Source of the DNA: Yersinia mollaretii ATCC 43969
Lineage (GTDB): Bacteria; Pseudomonadota; Gammaproteobacteria; Enterobacterales; Enterobacteriaceae
Reading direction: 5' to 3'
DNA length: 64,000 nucleotides
NCBI RefSeq assembly: GCF_013282725.1
Contig: NZ_CP054043.1
Span: forward strand, 806,001 to 870,000
The notes under the pieces are model-generated. The model was not told the origin of the DNA. It was given only the letters and a program-made list of their open reading frames with translations, and did not search any database. Below are positions 1 to 12,053 of this stretch, piece after piece. The position numbers and the translations under genes were made by a program. Numbering within the stretch: position 1 is the first letter of the stretch; every line of letters starts with the position of its first letter.

Positions 1-205
1 ACTGAAATCATTCCAAGAACAACTGGCAAAAGATCCGCGTATTGCCGCCACCATGGATAACGCCACCAAAGGCGAAATCATGCCGAACATTCCACAAATG
101 GCCGCCTTCTGGTATGCCACCCGCAGTGCGGTGTTAAACGCCATCACTGGGCGTCAGACTGTGGAAGCCGCACTGAACGACGCGGCAGCCCGTATCGTTA
201 AATAA
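1..205 (+). CDS. malE: Maltose-binding periplasmic protein, C-terminal fragment
   Basis: This is the 3' end of malE, cut by the window start; about 67 codons remain, read in frame from base 2 to a TAA stop. The peptide contains [18 protein letters not shown] and ends in AARIVK, matching the end of the E. coli periplasmic maltose/maltodextrin-binding protein apart from substitutions. MalE captures maltose or maltodextrins in the periplasm and delivers them to the MalF-MalG-MalK2 importer. It is followed by malF and malG on the same strand, the usual malEFG order. Start, signal peptide and promoter lie outside the window. Confidence 0.95.
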   Translation, partial: LKSFQEQLAKDPRIAATMDNATKGEIMPNIPQMAAFWYATRSAVLNAITGRQTVEAALNDAAARIVK

Positions 206-222
206 CGTTTTCACCTGCCAAG

Positions 223-242
223 GGGCACGGTTCGCCGTGCCC
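223..242 (+). other. malE-malF intergenic hairpin 1
   Basis: A perfect inverted repeat (GGGCACGG, TTCG-type loop, CCGTGCCC) lies 18 bases after the malE stop. It has no T-run (CTAATAC follows), so it does not look like an efficient terminator. In E. coli two REP palindromes occupy the same gap and protect malE mRNA from 3' exonucleases; an equivalent role here is inferred from position only. Confidence 0.6.
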
Positions 243-273
243 TAATACAGATTTAACCATACTTAACGTCATT

Positions 274-310
274 GACGTTGCAGGTAAAGAGCCAACACCG
301 CTGCAACGTC
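274..310 (+). other. malE-malF intergenic hairpin 2
   Basis: The arms GACGTTGCAG and CTGCAACGTC are perfectly complementary over 10 bases around a 17-base loop, about 30 bases before the malF start. Together with hairpin 1 it gives the 133-bp gap two stem-loops. It may stabilise the upstream malE message or lower malF expression; this is inference from position. Confidence 0.5.
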
Positions 311-338
311 AAGTCCGAAGAGTGCGAAAGGGAACATT

Positions 339-1904
339 ATGCAGTTATCCCAAAGCCGTAAAAAGAAAGCCGCCTGGTGGCAGAGTGATGCACTTAAATG
401 GCTGGTTATCAGCGTATTAAGTCTGTTCACCTGCTATTTGATCCTGTTGATGTATGCTCAAGGTGAATATCTTTTTGCCATAGTGACGCTGATTCTGGTG
501 AGTCTGGGGTTGTATGTTTTCGCTAATCGCCGCGCTTATGCCTGGCGCTATGTTTATCCCGGCGTGGCAGGAATGGGGCTGTTTGTGCTGTTCCCCTTGA
601 TCTGCACCATCGCCATCGCTTTTACCAACTACAGTAGCACCAACCAATTAACCTTCGAGCGCGCCCAATCCGTCTTGATGGACCGGCAGTTCCAAACCGG
701 TAAAACCTATACCTTTGGTCTCTATCCCAGTGATAACCAGTGGCGCTTGCAACTGACCAATCCCGATAACAATACCGTGCTGATCTCCGAGCCGTTTAGC
801 TTTAATGCCGCCGGCGAGCAGCAAGTGAAAGTCACCCCCGCCAGCGCGGAACAAACCAGTGAACCCGCCTCGCTGCGGATCATTACCCAGAATCGTCAGG
901 CACTCGGTGGGCTAGTAGCTATCCTGCCCAATGGCGGTGAGCTGCGCATGAGTTCGCTGCGCCAATTCGCCGAAACCAGCCCGCTCTACACCTTAGCCGC
1001 TGACGGCAAAGAGCTGAAAAATCAGCAGACAGGCGTGACATACCGGCCCAATCTGGAGACCGGCTTCTATCAAGCCATCAATGCGGATGGAAAATGGGAA
1101 AATGAAAAGCTCAGCCCCGGATTTACCATCACCATCGGCTGGAAAAACTTCCTGCGGGTACTGCAAGATGAGGGTATCCAAAAGCCCTTTATCTCGATCT
1201 TTATCTGGACCATCCTCTTCTCGGTCCTGAGTGTCATCCTGACCGTTGCCGTCGGCATGGTGCTGGCCTGTGTGGTGCAATGGGATGCTCTGAAAGGGAA
1301 AGCCATCTATCGGGTGATGCTGATACTGCCCTACGCGGTTCCCTCATTTATCTCTATTTTGATCTTCAAAGGGTTATTTAACCAAAGCTTCGGGGAGATT
1401 AACCTGATGCTGAATCAGCTATTTGGCATCAAACCCGAATGGTTCAGTGACCCTCTCACCGCCAAGAGCATGATTTTGATTGTGAATACTTGGCTCGGTT
1501 ACCCCTACATGATGATCCTCTGCATGGGGCTGTTAAAAGCGATTCCTGATGACTTGTATGAAGCCTCGGCGATGGATGGGGCTGGGCCTTTCCAGAACTT
1601 TTTCAAGATCACCTTCCCGCTACTGATTAAGCCGCTGACACCGCTGATGATTGCCAGCTTCGCCTTTAACTTTAATAACTTCGTGCTGATTCAGTTATTA
1701 ACCCGAGGCGGCCCGGATATGATTGGCACCAGTACCCCGGCGGGGTATACCGACCTGCTGGTCAACTACACCTATCGTGTCGCTTTTGAAGGGGGCGGCG
1801 GGCAGGACTTCGGGCTGGCGGCCGCGATTGCAACGCTGATTTTCATTCTGGTCGCCGCACTCGCGATACTGAATTTGAAAGCCAGCAAAATGAATTTTGA
1901 CTAA
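339..1904 (+). CDS. malF: Maltose/maltodextrin ABC transporter permease MalF
   Basis: Inner-membrane permease of the MalEFGK2 maltose importer. The 521-residue protein has the MalF layout: N-terminal membrane segments (about residues 22-110), a large periplasmic P2 loop (about 110-280), then the C-terminal permease core. The EAA loop that docks onto the MalK ATPase is visible near residue 406 as [15 protein letters not shown]. The E. coli protein is 514 residues, so this is full length. The ATG has an upstream GGGAAC/GAAAGG region as ribosome site. malG follows directly, its ribosome-binding site overlapping the malF stop codon, so the two are probably translationally coupled. Confidence 0.97.
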   Translation: MQLSQSRKKKAAWWQSDALKWLVISVLSLFTCYLILLMYAQGEYLFAIVTLILVSLGLYVFANRRAYAWRYVYPGVAGMGLFVLFPLICTIAIAFTNYSSTNQLTFERAQSVLMDRQFQTGKTYTFGLYPSDNQWRLQLTNPDNNTVLISEPFSFNAAGEQQVKVTPASAEQTSEPASLRIITQNRQALGGLVAILPNGGELRMSSLRQFAETSPLYTLAADGKELKNQQTGVTYRPNLETGFYQAINADGKWENEKLSPGFTITIGWKNFLRVLQDEGIQKPFISIFIWTILFSVLSVILTVAVGMVLACVVQWDALKGKAIYRVMLILPYAVPSFISILIFKGLFNQSFGEINLMLNQLFGIKPEWFSDPLTAKSMILIVNTWLGYPYMMILCMGLLKAIPDDLYEASAMDGAGPFQNFFKITFPLLIKPLTPLMIASFAFNFNNFVLIQLLTRGGPDMIGTSTPAGYTDLLVNYTYRVAFEGGGGQDFGLAAAIATLIFILVAALAILNLKASKMNFD

Positions 1905-1917
1905 GGAGGAGAGGCAG

Positions 1918-2808
1918 ATGGCTATGGTTCAACCTAAATCCCAGCGTTTGCGTCTATTGGGCGCGCACTCTCTGATGCTGTGCTTTATCGCGCTAATTAT
2001 GTTCCCGCTGCTGATGGTCATTGCCATTTCGCTGCGGCCCGGTAACTTTGCCACTGGCAGCTTGATCCCTGATCAAATTTCGTGGGAACACTGGCAATTG
2101 GCCCTCGGCATGAGTGTAACCCATGCTGATGGCAGCATCACCCCACCGCCCTTCCCGGTGATGCTGTGGTTATGGAACTCCATCAAGATTGCGGTGATCA
2201 CCGCGATAGGTATTGTGACACTCTCCACCACCTGTGCTTACGCCTTTGCCCGTATGCGTTTTCGCGGTAAAAGCACCTTACTGAAAGGCATGTTGATCTT
2301 CCAGATGTTCCCTGCGGTGCTGTCACTGGTGGCACTGTATGCCCTGTTTGACCGCCTCGGGCAATATATGCCATTTATTGGGTTGAATACCCATGGCGGG
2401 GTGATCTTTGCTTATATGGGCGGTATCGCACTGCATGTTTGGACCATCAAAGGCTACTTCGAAACCATTGATAACTCACTGGAAGAAGCCGCCGCCTTGG
2501 ACGGTGCGACCCCATGGCAAGCCTTCCGACTGGTGCTGTTACCGCTGTCGGTGCCGATTTTAGCCGTGGTATTTATTCTGTCGTTTATTGCCGCCATCAC
2601 CGAGGTTCCGGTCGCCTCCTTGCTACTGCGGGATGTCGATAGCTACACCCTGGCGGTGGGAATGCAGCAATATCTGAATCCACAAAACTACCTGTGGGGC
2701 GACTTTGCCGCTGCCGCCGTGCTCTCCGCCATTCCAATCACCACCGTCTTCCTGCTGGCACAGCGCTGGCTGGTGGGAGGCTTAACCGCCGGTGGTGTGA
2801 AAGGTTAA
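1918..2808 (+). CDS. malG: Maltose/maltodextrin ABC transporter permease MalG
   Basis: Second inner-membrane permease of the maltose importer, about 296 residues with six predicted membrane segments. The EAA motif contacting MalK is near residue 188 ([15 protein letters not shown]). The protein ends in LTAGGVKG as in E. coli. The frame is open from a TTG at 1897, but the ATG at 1918 was chosen: it is preceded at good spacing by AAGGAGGAG, and MAMVQPKSQ is the known MalG N-terminus. The gene ends the malEFG operon and is followed by an ERIC element and a terminator. Confidence 0.97.
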   Translation: MAMVQPKSQRLRLLGAHSLMLCFIALIMFPLLMVIAISLRPGNFATGSLIPDQISWEHWQLALGMSVTHADGSITPPPFPVMLWLWNSIKIAVITAIGIVTLSTTCAYAFARMRFRGKSTLLKGMLIFQMFPAVLSLVALYALFDRLGQYMPFIGLNTHGGVIFAYMGGIALHVWTIKGYFETIDNSLEEAAALDGATPWQAFRLVLLPLSVPILAVVFILSFIAAITEVPVASLLLRDVDSYTLAVGMQQYLNPQNYLWGDFAAAAVLSAIPITTVFLLAQRWLVGGLTAGGVKG

Positions 2809-2830
2809 AGATTCAAAATTTCATCACCCA

Positions 2831-2955
2831 ATACCCAAAGTAATTGGAATTGTAGCTAGGCAACAAACGAGTGAATCCCGATGAGCTGACTCAAGTCAGT
2901 GATTCGGGTGAGAGAGTGCAGTAAACAACGCTACAATTTCAAGTAAGAAGGGTAT
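2831..2955. repeat. ERIC element (enterobacterial repetitive intergenic consensus)
   Basis: This 125-bp imperfect palindrome starts ATACCC, ends GGGTAT, and carries the ERIC core halves GTGAATCCCGATGAGCT and CAGTGATTCGGGTGAG, close to the sequences used for ERIC primers. The inner arms GAATTGTAG and CTACAATTTC pair. It lies in the malG 3' untranslated region, so it would be transcribed as a long hairpin. ERICs are non-autonomous repeats common in Yersinia intergenic regions. Confidence 0.85.
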
Positions 2956-2981
2956 TTTTTTCCCTCTGGTACTGTGTCTTT

Positions 2982-3006
2982 GGCGGCCTCAATGGCCGCC
3001 ATTTTT
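2982..3006 (+). terminator. Terminator of the malEFG operon
   Basis: A GGCGGCC/GGCCGCC stem with a short loop is followed by ATTTTTAT on the plus strand. It lies downstream of malG and the ERIC element, in the gap between the converging malG and psiE genes. The T-run is on the plus side only, so it should act mainly on malEFG. Confidence 0.85.
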
Positions 3007-3018
3007 ATGATTAAAAAA

Positions 3019-3426
3019 CTACTCTCTTTTCAATCTTTCGGTATTGGCTAAATATAACGTCACCACCAGCAACAGTATTGAAGCGGAATAAATCAGTGTA
3101 TCAATCGGGTTTTCATGATCGACAATAATCAGCCGGATAATCGCGGTGATGCCGATATAGATAAAATAGCGCAGCGGGAAGTGATAACCCGACTCAAAAT
3201 ACTTCACAATCAAGGCAATAAACTCGAAATAGAGGAAATAGATCACAATCCCCTCAATCAGCATATAAGAGGACGTATCCTGATTATTCACGAATAACAC
3301 TTTGCCCAGATGGAAGGTTTCTTTGATCAGGAAAACCACCAAAATCGCGGCCAAAACAATCAACCCCACATTCAACAACCGTTGTAGATTTTTAGCTATC
3401 CACTGCGAACGCGAATTTTTGGCCAT
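3019..3426 (-). CDS. psiE: Phosphate-starvation-inducible membrane protein PsiE
   Basis: A 135-residue inner-membrane protein with four hydrophobic segments and a basic C-terminus (LKRE). The blocks [15 protein letters not shown] and [16 protein letters not shown] sequence, IGITAI and RLIIVDH are nearly identical to E. coli PsiE. The family is induced by phosphate starvation through PhoB and by cAMP-CRP in E. coli; its biochemical role is unknown. I see no convincing Pho box in the short upstream gap to pgi. The gene lies after the pgi terminator in the same direction and converges with malG, the same neighbourhood as in E. coli. Confidence 0.93.
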   Translation of the reverse strand: MAKNSRSQWIAKNLQRLLNVGLIVLAAILVVFLIKETFHLGKVLFVNNQDTSSYMLIEGIVIYFLYFEFIALIVKYFESGYHFPLRYFIYIGITAIIRLIIVDHENPIDTLIYSASILLLVVTLYLANTERLKRE

Positions 3427-3465
3427 AAATACCCCTACTTTAAGTCAGTAAAATAACCCGGGCCG

Positions 3466-3495
3466 AAAAAAAGCCCCTTACTGAGTAAGAGGCTA
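3466..3495 (-). terminator. Terminator of pgi
   Basis: Read on the minus strand, AGCCTCTTAC pairs with GTAAGGGGCT (one G-U pair) around a short loop and is followed by a run of seven T. It lies just beyond the pgi stop and before psiE. Confidence 0.85.
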
Positions 3496-3528
3496 ATAAG
3501 CACGGATCAAAGAGCTTAAGCCTGTAGC

Positions 3529-5522
<1,994 letters not shown>

Positions 5523-6908
5523 ATGATTTCCGCTATGCAACAACAGACTAACCGCACGCCCTCTGCGACCGTGGTGGCCAAATTTGGTGGTACCAGTGTG
5601 GCTGATTTTGATGCCATGAGCCGCAGCGCTGATGTGGTTTTGTCGAACCCGGATGTTCGCTTGGTGATCTTGTCGGCCTCTGCCGGGATCACCAATCTGT
5701 TGGTCGCCCTTGCTGATGGCTGCGAGCCAGAACAGCGCGAGCAGCATGTGGATGAAATCCGCCGGATTCAGGATACCATTCTCGCTAAACTGGCTGATCC
5801 AGTGGTGATTCGCGAAGAGATTGGTCGCCTATTGGAAAATATCGCCATGCTGTCTGAAGCGGCCAGTCTGGCGACCTCGGCGGCGCTGACGGATGAGTTG
5901 GTCAGCCACGGCGAGTTGATGTCAACACTGCTGTTTGTCGAACTGCTGCGCCAGCGTCAAGTGGCGGTAGAGTGGTTTGATGTGCGTAAAATCATGCGCA
6001 CCAATGACCGTTTTGGCCGCGCAGAGCCGGATACCACGGTGTTGGCTGAGTTGGCTCAGGCCCAATTGGCCCCGCGTATCCAACACGCCATTGTCGTCAC
6101 TCAAGGGTTTATCGGCAGCGAAAGCAAAGGCCGTACCACCACTCTGGGCCGTGGTGGCAGTGATTATACCGCCGCACTGCTGGGCGAAGCGCTTAATGTC
6201 AGCCGCATTGATATCTGGACAGATGTGCCGGGGATCTACACCACTGACCCACGAGTCGTGCCATCAGCAAAACGCATCGATAAAATCGCCTTTGAAGAGG
6301 CGGCCGAAATGGCGACCTTTGGGGCCAAAGTGCTGCATCCGGCCACCTTGTTACCGGCCGTGCGCAGCGACATCCCGGTGTTTGTCGGCTCAAGCAAAGA
6401 TCCCGCCGCGGGTGGCACCTTGGTGTGCAACGAAACCGAAAACCCACCGCTATTCCGTGCCTTGGCGCTGCGTCGCAATCAGACGCTGGTGACCCTGCAT
6501 AGCCTGAACATGCTCCATGCGCGCGGTTTTCTGGCCGAAGTGTTTAACATTCTGGCGCGCCACAATATCTCGGTGGATTTGATCACCACCTCAGAAGTGA
6601 GTGTGGCGCTGACACTGGATACGACTGGCTCGACATCAACGGCAGGTAGCCTGCTGACCACCTCGCTGCTGACTGAGCTATCTTCTCTGTGCCGGGTGGA
6701 AGTAGAGGAGGGTCTGGCGCTGGTGGCGATTATCGGCAATAACCTGTCACAATCTTGCGGTGTGGGCAAAGAGGTATTTGGCGTACTCGACCCATTCAAT
6801 ATTCGCATGATTTGCTACGGGGCCAGCAGCCATAACCTCTGTTTCCTGATTCCGGGCAGTGATGCCGAAAAAGTGGTGCAAACACTGCATCACAACTTGT
6901 TTGAGTGA
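5523..6908 (+). CDS. lysC: Lysine-sensitive aspartokinase III
   Basis: Phosphorylates L-aspartate with ATP, the first step of the lysine, threonine and methionine pathways; the E. coli enzyme is feedback inhibited by lysine. The protein is 461 residues (E. coli 449); the excess is an N-terminal extension before the kinase motif VAKFGGTSVADFDAM. The amino-acid kinase domain fills residues 15-300 (GRGGSDYTAALL, IWTDVPGIYTTDPR), and two ACT regulatory domains follow (VDLITTSEVSVALTLD, IRMICYGASSHNL). The ATG at 5523 has GAGG at good spacing; an internal ATG five codons later is possible. The gene stands alone and shares a bidirectional terminator with metH. Confidence 0.97.
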   Translation: MISAMQQQTNRTPSATVVAKFGGTSVADFDAMSRSADVVLSNPDVRLVILSASAGITNLLVALADGCEPEQREQHVDEIRRIQDTILAKLADPVVIREEIGRLLENIAMLSEAASLATSAALTDELVSHGELMSTLLFVELLRQRQVAVEWFDVRKIMRTNDRFGRAEPDTTVLAELAQAQLAPRIQHAIVVTQGFIGSESKGRTTTLGRGGSDYTAALLGEALNVSRIDIWTDVPGIYTTDPRVVPSAKRIDKIAFEEAAEMATFGAKVLHPATLLPAVRSDIPVFVGSSKDPAAGGTLVCNETENPPLFRALALRRNQTLVTLHSLNMLHARGFLAEVFNILARHNISVDLITTSEVSVALTLDTTGSTSTAGSLLTTSLLTELSSLCRVEVEEGLALVAIIGNNLSQSCGVGKEVFGVLDPFNIRMICYGASSHNLCFLIPGSDAEKVVQTLHHNLFE

Positions 6909-6925
6909 TGGGCTGTTTGAGATTG

Positions 6926-6965
6926 AAAAAAACCGACACTGCCCGTGGGAAGTGTCGGTTTTTTA
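6926..6965. terminator. Bidirectional terminator between lysC and metH
   Basis: AAAAAACCGACACT pairs with AGTGTCGGTTTTTT around the loop GCCCGTGGGA. A-run and T-run flank both sides of a 10-bp stem, so it can terminate lysC from the left and metH from the right. Confidence 0.92.
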
Positions 6966-7008
6966 CTGCCATAAATCGGAGACAATGCGCGTTGGTCGTG
7001 CCGAATTG

Positions 7009-10000
7009 TCAATCCGCGTCATAACCCAGATTTGGGGCTAACCAGCGCTCCACTTCTGCCACTGGCATCCCTTTGCGGGCGGCGTAATCCTCCACCTGAT
7101 CCCGTTGAATCTGCGCCACGGCAAAGTATTTACTCTCTGGATGGCTGAAATACCAACCCGACACTGACGCCCCCGGCCACATGGCGAAAGACTCCGTCAG
7201 CTTCATGCCGGTGTGGGTTTCCACCTCCAGCAACTGCCAGATTTGGCCTTTTTCCGTGTGCTCTGGGCAGGCCGGATAGCCCGGTGCTGGGCGGATGCCC
7301 TGATAGTTTTCGCGCACCAGCTCCTCATTGCTCAGATTTTCATTCGGCGAGAAGCCCCAATAGACTTTGCGCACCCGCTCATGCAGATACTCGGCAAAGG
7401 CTTCCGCCAGACGATCCGACAGCGCCTTAATCATGATTTTGTTGTAGTCATCATGTTGGGCATCATAGGCGTCAGCCAGCGCGTCTTCCTCCAACCCGCC
7501 GGTGACCGCAAAAGCGCCGAAGTAATCGGCTTTGCCACTGGATTTAGGGGCGACATAATCGGCCAGACAATAGTTCGGGAAATCCGTTTTTTCAGTTTGC
7601 TGGCGCAGATGATGGCTCACCACCAGCACCTCGTCGCGCCGCTCATCACGGTAAATCTCAATATCATCGCCAACACTGTTCGCTGGGAACAAGCCCACCA
7701 CCCCTTTCGGGTGCAGCAAATCTTCCGCTGACAGCTTATCCAGCAACTCATTGGCATCGGCGAAGACCCGCTTGGCCTCTTCACCCACCACTTCATCTTC
7801 CAGAATCCGTGGATACTTACCCGCCAGCGACCAGGTCATAAAGAAAGGCGTCCAGTCGATATAATTACGCAAGGTTTCAATGCTGGCTTCCACCGCCTGT
7901 ACACCCAATTTGTGTGCCACCGGCGGCGTGTAGTTTTCCCAATCAATCACCGTGTGGTTAGCCCGCGCGGTTGGCAAGCTGACAGGCGGAGTACGCGGTT
8001 TTTTACGCGCATGTTGGATGCGGACGGTTTCATACTCTTTGCGCGTTTTCGCGACAAAATCATCACGTTGGGTATCAGACAGCAATGCGGACACCACACC
8101 CACACTGCGCGAGGCATTAGAGACATAAGTGGTCGAGCCGCTGTAGTTCTGCTCGATTTTGACGGCGGTATGGGCTTTGGAGGTGGTCGCACCGCCAATC
8201 AGCAGCGGCAGGGTAAAACCTTGGCGCTCCATCTCTTTCGCCACATTAACCATCTCATCCAGCGACGGCGTGATCAGGCCGGATAAACCGATGATATCCA
8301 CCTTCTCCTCCCGCGCCGTGCGCAGAATTTTTTCGGTCGGCACCATCACGCCCAAATCGATAATTTGGTAGTTATTACACTGCAACACCACGCCAACAAT
8401 GTTTTTACCGATGTCATGCACATCGCCTTTCACTGTCGCCAGCAGGATCTTGCCCGCCGTGGTCCCTTTCTGCTTGCTGGCCTCGATATAAGGCTCGAGA
8501 TAGGCCACCGCCTGTTTCATCACCCTAGCGGATTTCACCACCTGCGGCAGGAACATTTTCCCCTCGCCAAACAGGTCACCGACCACATTCATCCCCGCCA
8601 TCAGTGGCCCTTCGATCACCTCAATGGGCCGATCTGCCTGCTGACGGGCCTCTTCGGTATCCAGCTCAATAAACTCAGTAATCCCTTTCACCAGCGAGTA
8701 CTCGAGGCGCTTCACCACTGGCCAGCCGCGCCATTCCGCTTGCTGAATCGCCACTTCACCACTTTTACTGCTGCGGTATTTTTCCGCCAGATCCAGCAGG
8801 CGCTCGGTGCTGTCACTGCGGCGGTTGAGGATCACATCCTCGACGGCATCCCGCAGCTCATCAGACAGATCATCATAAATCGCCAACTGCCCGGCATTCA
8901 CGATCCCCATGTCCATCCCGTTACGAATGGCGTAGTAGAGGAACACGGCGTGAATCGCTTCACGTACCGGATCATTGCCACGGAAGGAGAAGGAGACGTT
9001 GGAGACGCCACCGGAGATCATGGCGTGGGGCAGTTCGGCTTTGATATCGGCGCAGGCTTCAATAAAATCAACGGCATAGTTGTTATGCTCTTCAATCCCG
9101 GTCGCCACAGCGAAGATATTCGGGTCGAAGATAATATCTTCCGGCGGGAAGCCCACGGTTTCGGTCAAAATTTGATAGGCGCGGCGGCAAATTTCGATTT
9201 TACGGGCGCGGGTATCCGCCTGCCCGGTTTCATCAAACGCCATCACCACCATAGCGGCACCATAACGGCGAACCAGTTTGGCATGATGAATAAAGGCGGC
9301 TTCGCCCTCTTTCATCGAGATGGAGTTGACGATGCCTTTGCCCTGAATGCATTTCAGCCCTTTCTCGATCACCTCCCACTTCGAGGAGTCGATCATGATC
9401 GGCACTCGCGCGATATCTGGCTCACCGGCGATCAAATTGAGGAAGCGCACCATAGCTGCTTCGGCGTCCAACATGCCCTCATCCATATTGATATCGATGA
9501 TTTGTGCGCCGCTTTCCACTTGCTGGAGGGCCACTTCCAGCGCTTCATCATATTTCTCTTCTTTTATCAGCCGCTTGAAACGAGCAGAACCGGTGACGTT
9601 GGTGCGCTCGCCGACGTTAACAAACAGCGTATTGGCATCGATGGTCAGCGGCTCTAGCCCCGCCAAACGGCAGGCGACAGGGATATCGGGCAACTGGCGC
9701 GGCGGTACACCCGCCACCGCTTTGACCATCGCCGCAATGTGCCGTGGTGTGGTCCCACAGCAACCGCCGACAATATTCAGGAATCCGGCACGCGCCCACT
9801 CGCCAATCTGCTCCGCCATCTCTTTGGCTTCGAGGTCATATTCACCAAAGGCATTCGGCAAACCAGCGTTCGGGTGCGCACTGACATAATATTCAGAGAT
9901 GCGCGATAATTCCGCGACATATTGGCGCAACTCATCAGGCCCCAAAGCACAGTTCAGACCAAAGGAGAGCGGCTTCACGTGGCGCAGCGAGTTATAAAAG

Positions 10001-10704
10001 GCTTCGGTGGTTTGACCCGAGAGTGTGCGGCCCGAGGCGTCGGTTATGGTGCCCGAAATCATCACGGGCAACAGCACACCCATGGCTTCAAATTCGGTTT
10101 CGACGGCAAAGGTGGCGGCTTTGGCATTCAGGGTGTCGAAGACGGTTTCAATCATAATCAGATCAGCACCGCCCTCAATCAGGGCGCGGGTTGACTCCCG
10201 ATAGGCTTCCACCAATTGATCGAAACTGACATTACGAAACGCCGGATCATTCACTTTCGGGGAGATAGACGCGGTGCGGTTGGTCGGGCCAAGCACTCCA
10301 GCAACATAGCGTGGTTTATCAGGCGTGCGGGCAGTCCATTCATCCGCGCAGAGGCGGGCCAGACGGGCGGCTTCATAGTTAATTTCCGCCGACAGTGACT
10401 CCATCTGATAATCCGCCATCGCGATGGTGGTGGAGTTAAAGGTATTGGTTTCGAGAATATCAGCGCCCGCTTCCAAGTAGGCGTTATGAATGGCGGTAAT
10501 CACTTCCGGCTTAGAGAGCACCAGTAAGTCATTGTTACCTTTCAGATCACTGGGCCAATCGGCAAAGCGCGCACCACGGTAATCCGCCTCTTCCAGCTTG
10601 TAGCTCTGGATCATGGTGCCCATGCCGCCGTCCAGCACCAAAATCCGTTGTGCTAGCTGCTGATGTAACTCCTTAACCTTATTTTTTGTCACTGTATCCA
10701 CCAC
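7009..10704 (-). CDS. metH: Cobalamin-dependent methionine synthase
   Basis: Transfers a methyl group from 5-methyltetrahydrofolate through methylcobalamin to homocysteine. All four modules are present over 1231 residues: the homocysteine domain with zinc cysteines in FGLNCALG and VGGCCGTTP; the pterin domain ([12 protein letters not shown]); the cobalamin domain with [11 protein letters not shown] (axial histidine) and [10 protein letters not shown]; and the AdoMet reactivation domain ([15 protein letters not shown]). The frame stays open to 10767, but GTG 10704 was chosen because AGAGG precedes it and the resulting N-terminus aligns with E. coli MetH. A second GTG immediately follows and is equally possible. 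It diverges from iclR; control by MetR is expected. Confidence 0.96.
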   Translation of the reverse strand: MVDTVTKNKVKELHQQLAQRILVLDGGMGTMIQSYKLEEADYRGARFADWPSDLKGNNDLLVLSKPEVITAIHNAYLEAGADILETNTFNSTTIAMADYQMESLSAEINYEAARLARLCADEWTARTPDKPRYVAGVLGPTNRTASISPKVNDPAFRNVSFDQLVEAYRESTRALIEGGADLIMIETVFDTLNAKAATFAVETEFEAMGVLLPVMISGTITDASGRTLSGQTTEAFYNSLRHVKPLSFGLNCALGPDELRQYVAELSRISEYYVSAHPNAGLPNAFGEYDLEAKEMAEQIGEWARAGFLNIVGGCCGTTPRHIAAMVKAVAGVPPRQLPDIPVACRLAGLEPLTIDANTLFVNVGERTNVTGSARFKRLIKEEKYDEALEVALQQVESGAQIIDINMDEGMLDAEAAMVRFLNLIAGEPDIARVPIMIDSSKWEVIEKGLKCIQGKGIVNSISMKEGEAAFIHHAKLVRRYGAAMVVMAFDETGQADTRARKIEICRRAYQILTETVGFPPEDIIFDPNIFAVATGIEEHNNYAVDFIEACADIKAELPHAMISGGVSNVSFSFRGNDPVREAIHAVFLYYAIRNGMDMGIVNAGQLAIYDDLSDELRDAVEDVILNRRSDSTERLLDLAEKYRSSKSGEVAIQQAEWRGWPVVKRLEYSLVKGITEFIELDTEEARQQADRPIEVIEGPLMAGMNVVGDLFGEGKMFLPQVVKSARVMKQAVAYLEPYIEASKQKGTTAGKILLATVKGDVHDIGKNIVGVVLQCNNYQIIDLGVMVPTEKILRTAREEKVDIIGLSGLITPSLDEMVNVAKEMERQGFTLPLLIGGATTSKAHTAVKIEQNYSGSTTYVSNASRSVGVVSALLSDTQRDDFVAKTRKEYETVRIQHARKKPRTPPVSLPTARANHTVIDWENYTPPVAHKLGVQAVEASIETLRNYIDWTPFFMTWSLAGKYPRILEDEVVGEEAKRVFADANELLDKLSAEDLLHPKGVVGLFPANSVGDDIEIYRDERRDEVLVVSHHLRQQTEKTDFPNYCLADYVAPKSSGKADYFGAFAVTGGLEEDALADAYDAQHDDYNKIMIKALSDRLAEAFAEYLHERVRKVYWGFSPNENLSNEELVRENYQGIRPAPGYPACPEHTEKGQIWQLLEVETHTGMKLTESFAMWPGASVSGWYFSHPESKYFAVAQIQRDQVEDYAARKGMPVAEVERWLAPNLGYDAD

Positions 10705-10798
10705 TGCCGCCTCTTTACCCTGTTGCAAAAATAATCCATTCGACATACCCGGCTGACATCCTAGCACAAGTTACTCGGGTAATGAGTCCACTCGCAGT

Positions 10799-10811
10799 TG
10801 AGACTTTTTCA
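10799..10811. promoter_or_regulatory. Candidate MetR-binding site upstream of metH
   Basis: The 13-mer TGAGACTTTTTCA differs by one base from the MetR consensus TGAA-N5-TTCA with a central T/A. It lies about 95 bases upstream of the metH start, a distance typical for MetR activation. E. coli metH is activated by MetR with homocysteine; use of this site is inferred. Confidence 0.4.
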
Positions 10812-10910
10812 GGTAGAAAACCCGACTCATCGGATGAGCATTTTTGAGGGTTTGCATGCATAATTGAAAAACGAAAATGAATTCCATAAGAAGAGAGAAG
10901 AGGCTGATTT

Positions 10911-11750
10911 ATGGCGTTACCGATTCCAATCAAACGGGGGAAAAAACCCAAGGCAGCCGCACAAACTACGCCTGCGGTAACTGGTCAGGTTCAATCACTG
11001 ACACGCGGACTTAAATTACTGGAATATATTTCCGAAGCGCAGGGAAGTGTGGCGCTAACAGATTTGGCACAACAGGCGGGTTTACCAAACTCTACCACTC
11101 ATCGGCTGCTGACCACCATGCAGCAGCAAGGTTTTGTCCGTCAGGTGGGGGATTTAGGGCTGTGGACGATGGGGGCTCATGCTTTTATTGTCGGCAGTAG
11201 TTTTTTGCAGAGCCGTAATTTGCTGGCGATGGTTCACCCGATGTTGCGCCGTTTGATGGATGAATCTGGCGAGACGGTGAATCTGGCGGTGCTGGATCAC
11301 AGCGATTATCAGGCGATTATTATCGATCAGGTGCAGTGTACCGCGCTGATGCGGATGTCTGCGCCCATCGGCGGTAAGCTGCCGATGCATGCCTCTGGGG
11401 CAGGTAAGGCTTTTCTCTCCACCTTGAGCGACGATCAGTTGGTGCAGTTGTTACATAAGAAAGGGTTGCACGCCTACACTCAGCATACCCGCACCAGCCC
11501 CGCCAGTTTGAAGGAGAATTTGGCGCTGATTCGCAAGCAAGGCTATTCGTTTGATGACGAAGAGCACGCCCTCGGCCTGCGGTGTATCGCCGCCTGTTTG
11601 TTCGATGAGCATCACGAAGCCTTCGCTGCGATCTCCATCTCCGGCCCGGTATCGCGTATCACCGACGATCGCGTCACCGAACTTGGCGCACTGGTCATCC
11701 ACGCGGCGAAAGAGATTACCCAATCTTACGGCGGGGGGAGTCGGGGTTAG
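10911..11750 (+). CDS. iclR: IclR transcriptional repressor of the acetate operon
   Basis: DNA-binding repressor of aceBAK. The 279-residue protein (E. coli 274) has the IclR-type winged helix-turn-helix at about residues 33-95 (VALTDLAQQAGLPNSTTHRLL) and the C-terminal effector domain (ASGAGKAFLS, EEHALGLRCIAACLFDEHHEAFAAIS). The basic N-terminal tail (PIKRGKKPKAA) is like that of E. coli. ATG 10911 follows AGAGAAGAGG. It diverges from metH and converges on aceK. Its operator candidate is 6 kb away, upstream of aceB, so regulator and operon form one locus. Confidence 0.95.
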   Translation: MALPIPIKRGKKPKAAAQTTPAVTGQVQSLTRGLKLLEYISEAQGSVALTDLAQQAGLPNSTTHRLLTTMQQQGFVRQVGDLGLWTMGAHAFIVGSSFLQSRNLLAMVHPMLRRLMDESGETVNLAVLDHSDYQAIIIDQVQCTALMRMSAPIGGKLPMHASGAGKAFLSTLSDDQLVQLLHKKGLHAYTQHTRTSPASLKENLALIRKQGYSFDDEEHALGLRCIAACLFDEHHEAFAAISISGPVSRITDDRVTELGALVIHAAKEITQSYGGGSRG

Positions 11751-11805
11751 GTCATGGAATGAAAAATAGAGGATAAACTTGTCGTTCGGCGAGAACAGGC
11801 CGATC

Positions 11806-11869
11806 GTAAAGACGCCGTAAATACATCCTTGTAGGCTCGAGCCGCGCCGTCCTGGCGCGGACGCTTTAC
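11806..11869. repeat. Palindromic intergenic repeat, iclR 3' side
   Basis: A 64-bp element whose ends GTAAAG and CTTTAC are complementary, with an inner perfect hairpin CCGCGCC-GTCCT-GGCGCGG. It lies between the converging iclR and aceK genes and encodes nothing. The CGCCGTAAATACATCC motif is one I recall as common between genes in Yersinia and relatives; family name and copy number cannot be checked here. Confidence 0.55.
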
Positions 11870-11933
11870 TCTTCTGCCTATCCTCACCTCTCTGGATCAG
11901 ATGATTCATAACAGCACTTATTTTCACCATCAA

Positions 11934-12051
11934 TCAAGGCGTAGCGAGCGAAAGGAGTTTGGGTGCGCCCTGCGCGCAGAACCCGGAGCGTACACGTAGT
12001 ACGTGAGGAGTTCGAGCACAGCGCAAGCCCTAAATCCGCACGCGCAGTAGC
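11934..12051. repeat. Second intergenic repeat-like element abutting the aceK stop
   Basis: A GC-richer stretch made of short inverted repeats, including GCGTAGCGAGCG, TGCGCCCTGCGCGCA and GTACACGTAGTACGTG. It ends two bases before the aceK stop codon. Similar blocks (CGGAGCGTAC...GTACGTGAGGA) are familiar between enterobacterial genes. It and the 64-bp palindrome fill most of the 303-bp gap between iclR and aceK; no gene is visible there. Confidence 0.45.
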
Positions 12052-12053
12052 CG

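Noticed and set aside
1897..1917. TTG start for malG seven codons upstream
   Set aside because: It overlaps the malF stop, lacks a ribosome site, and the ATG at 1918 has a perfect one and the known N-terminus.
8365..9657. A 430-codon open frame on the plus strand opposite metH
   Set aside because: It is entirely antisense to the conserved metH coding sequence; its protein is rich in His, Gln and Gly in the way of a shadow frame, and it has no ribosome site or recognisable family.
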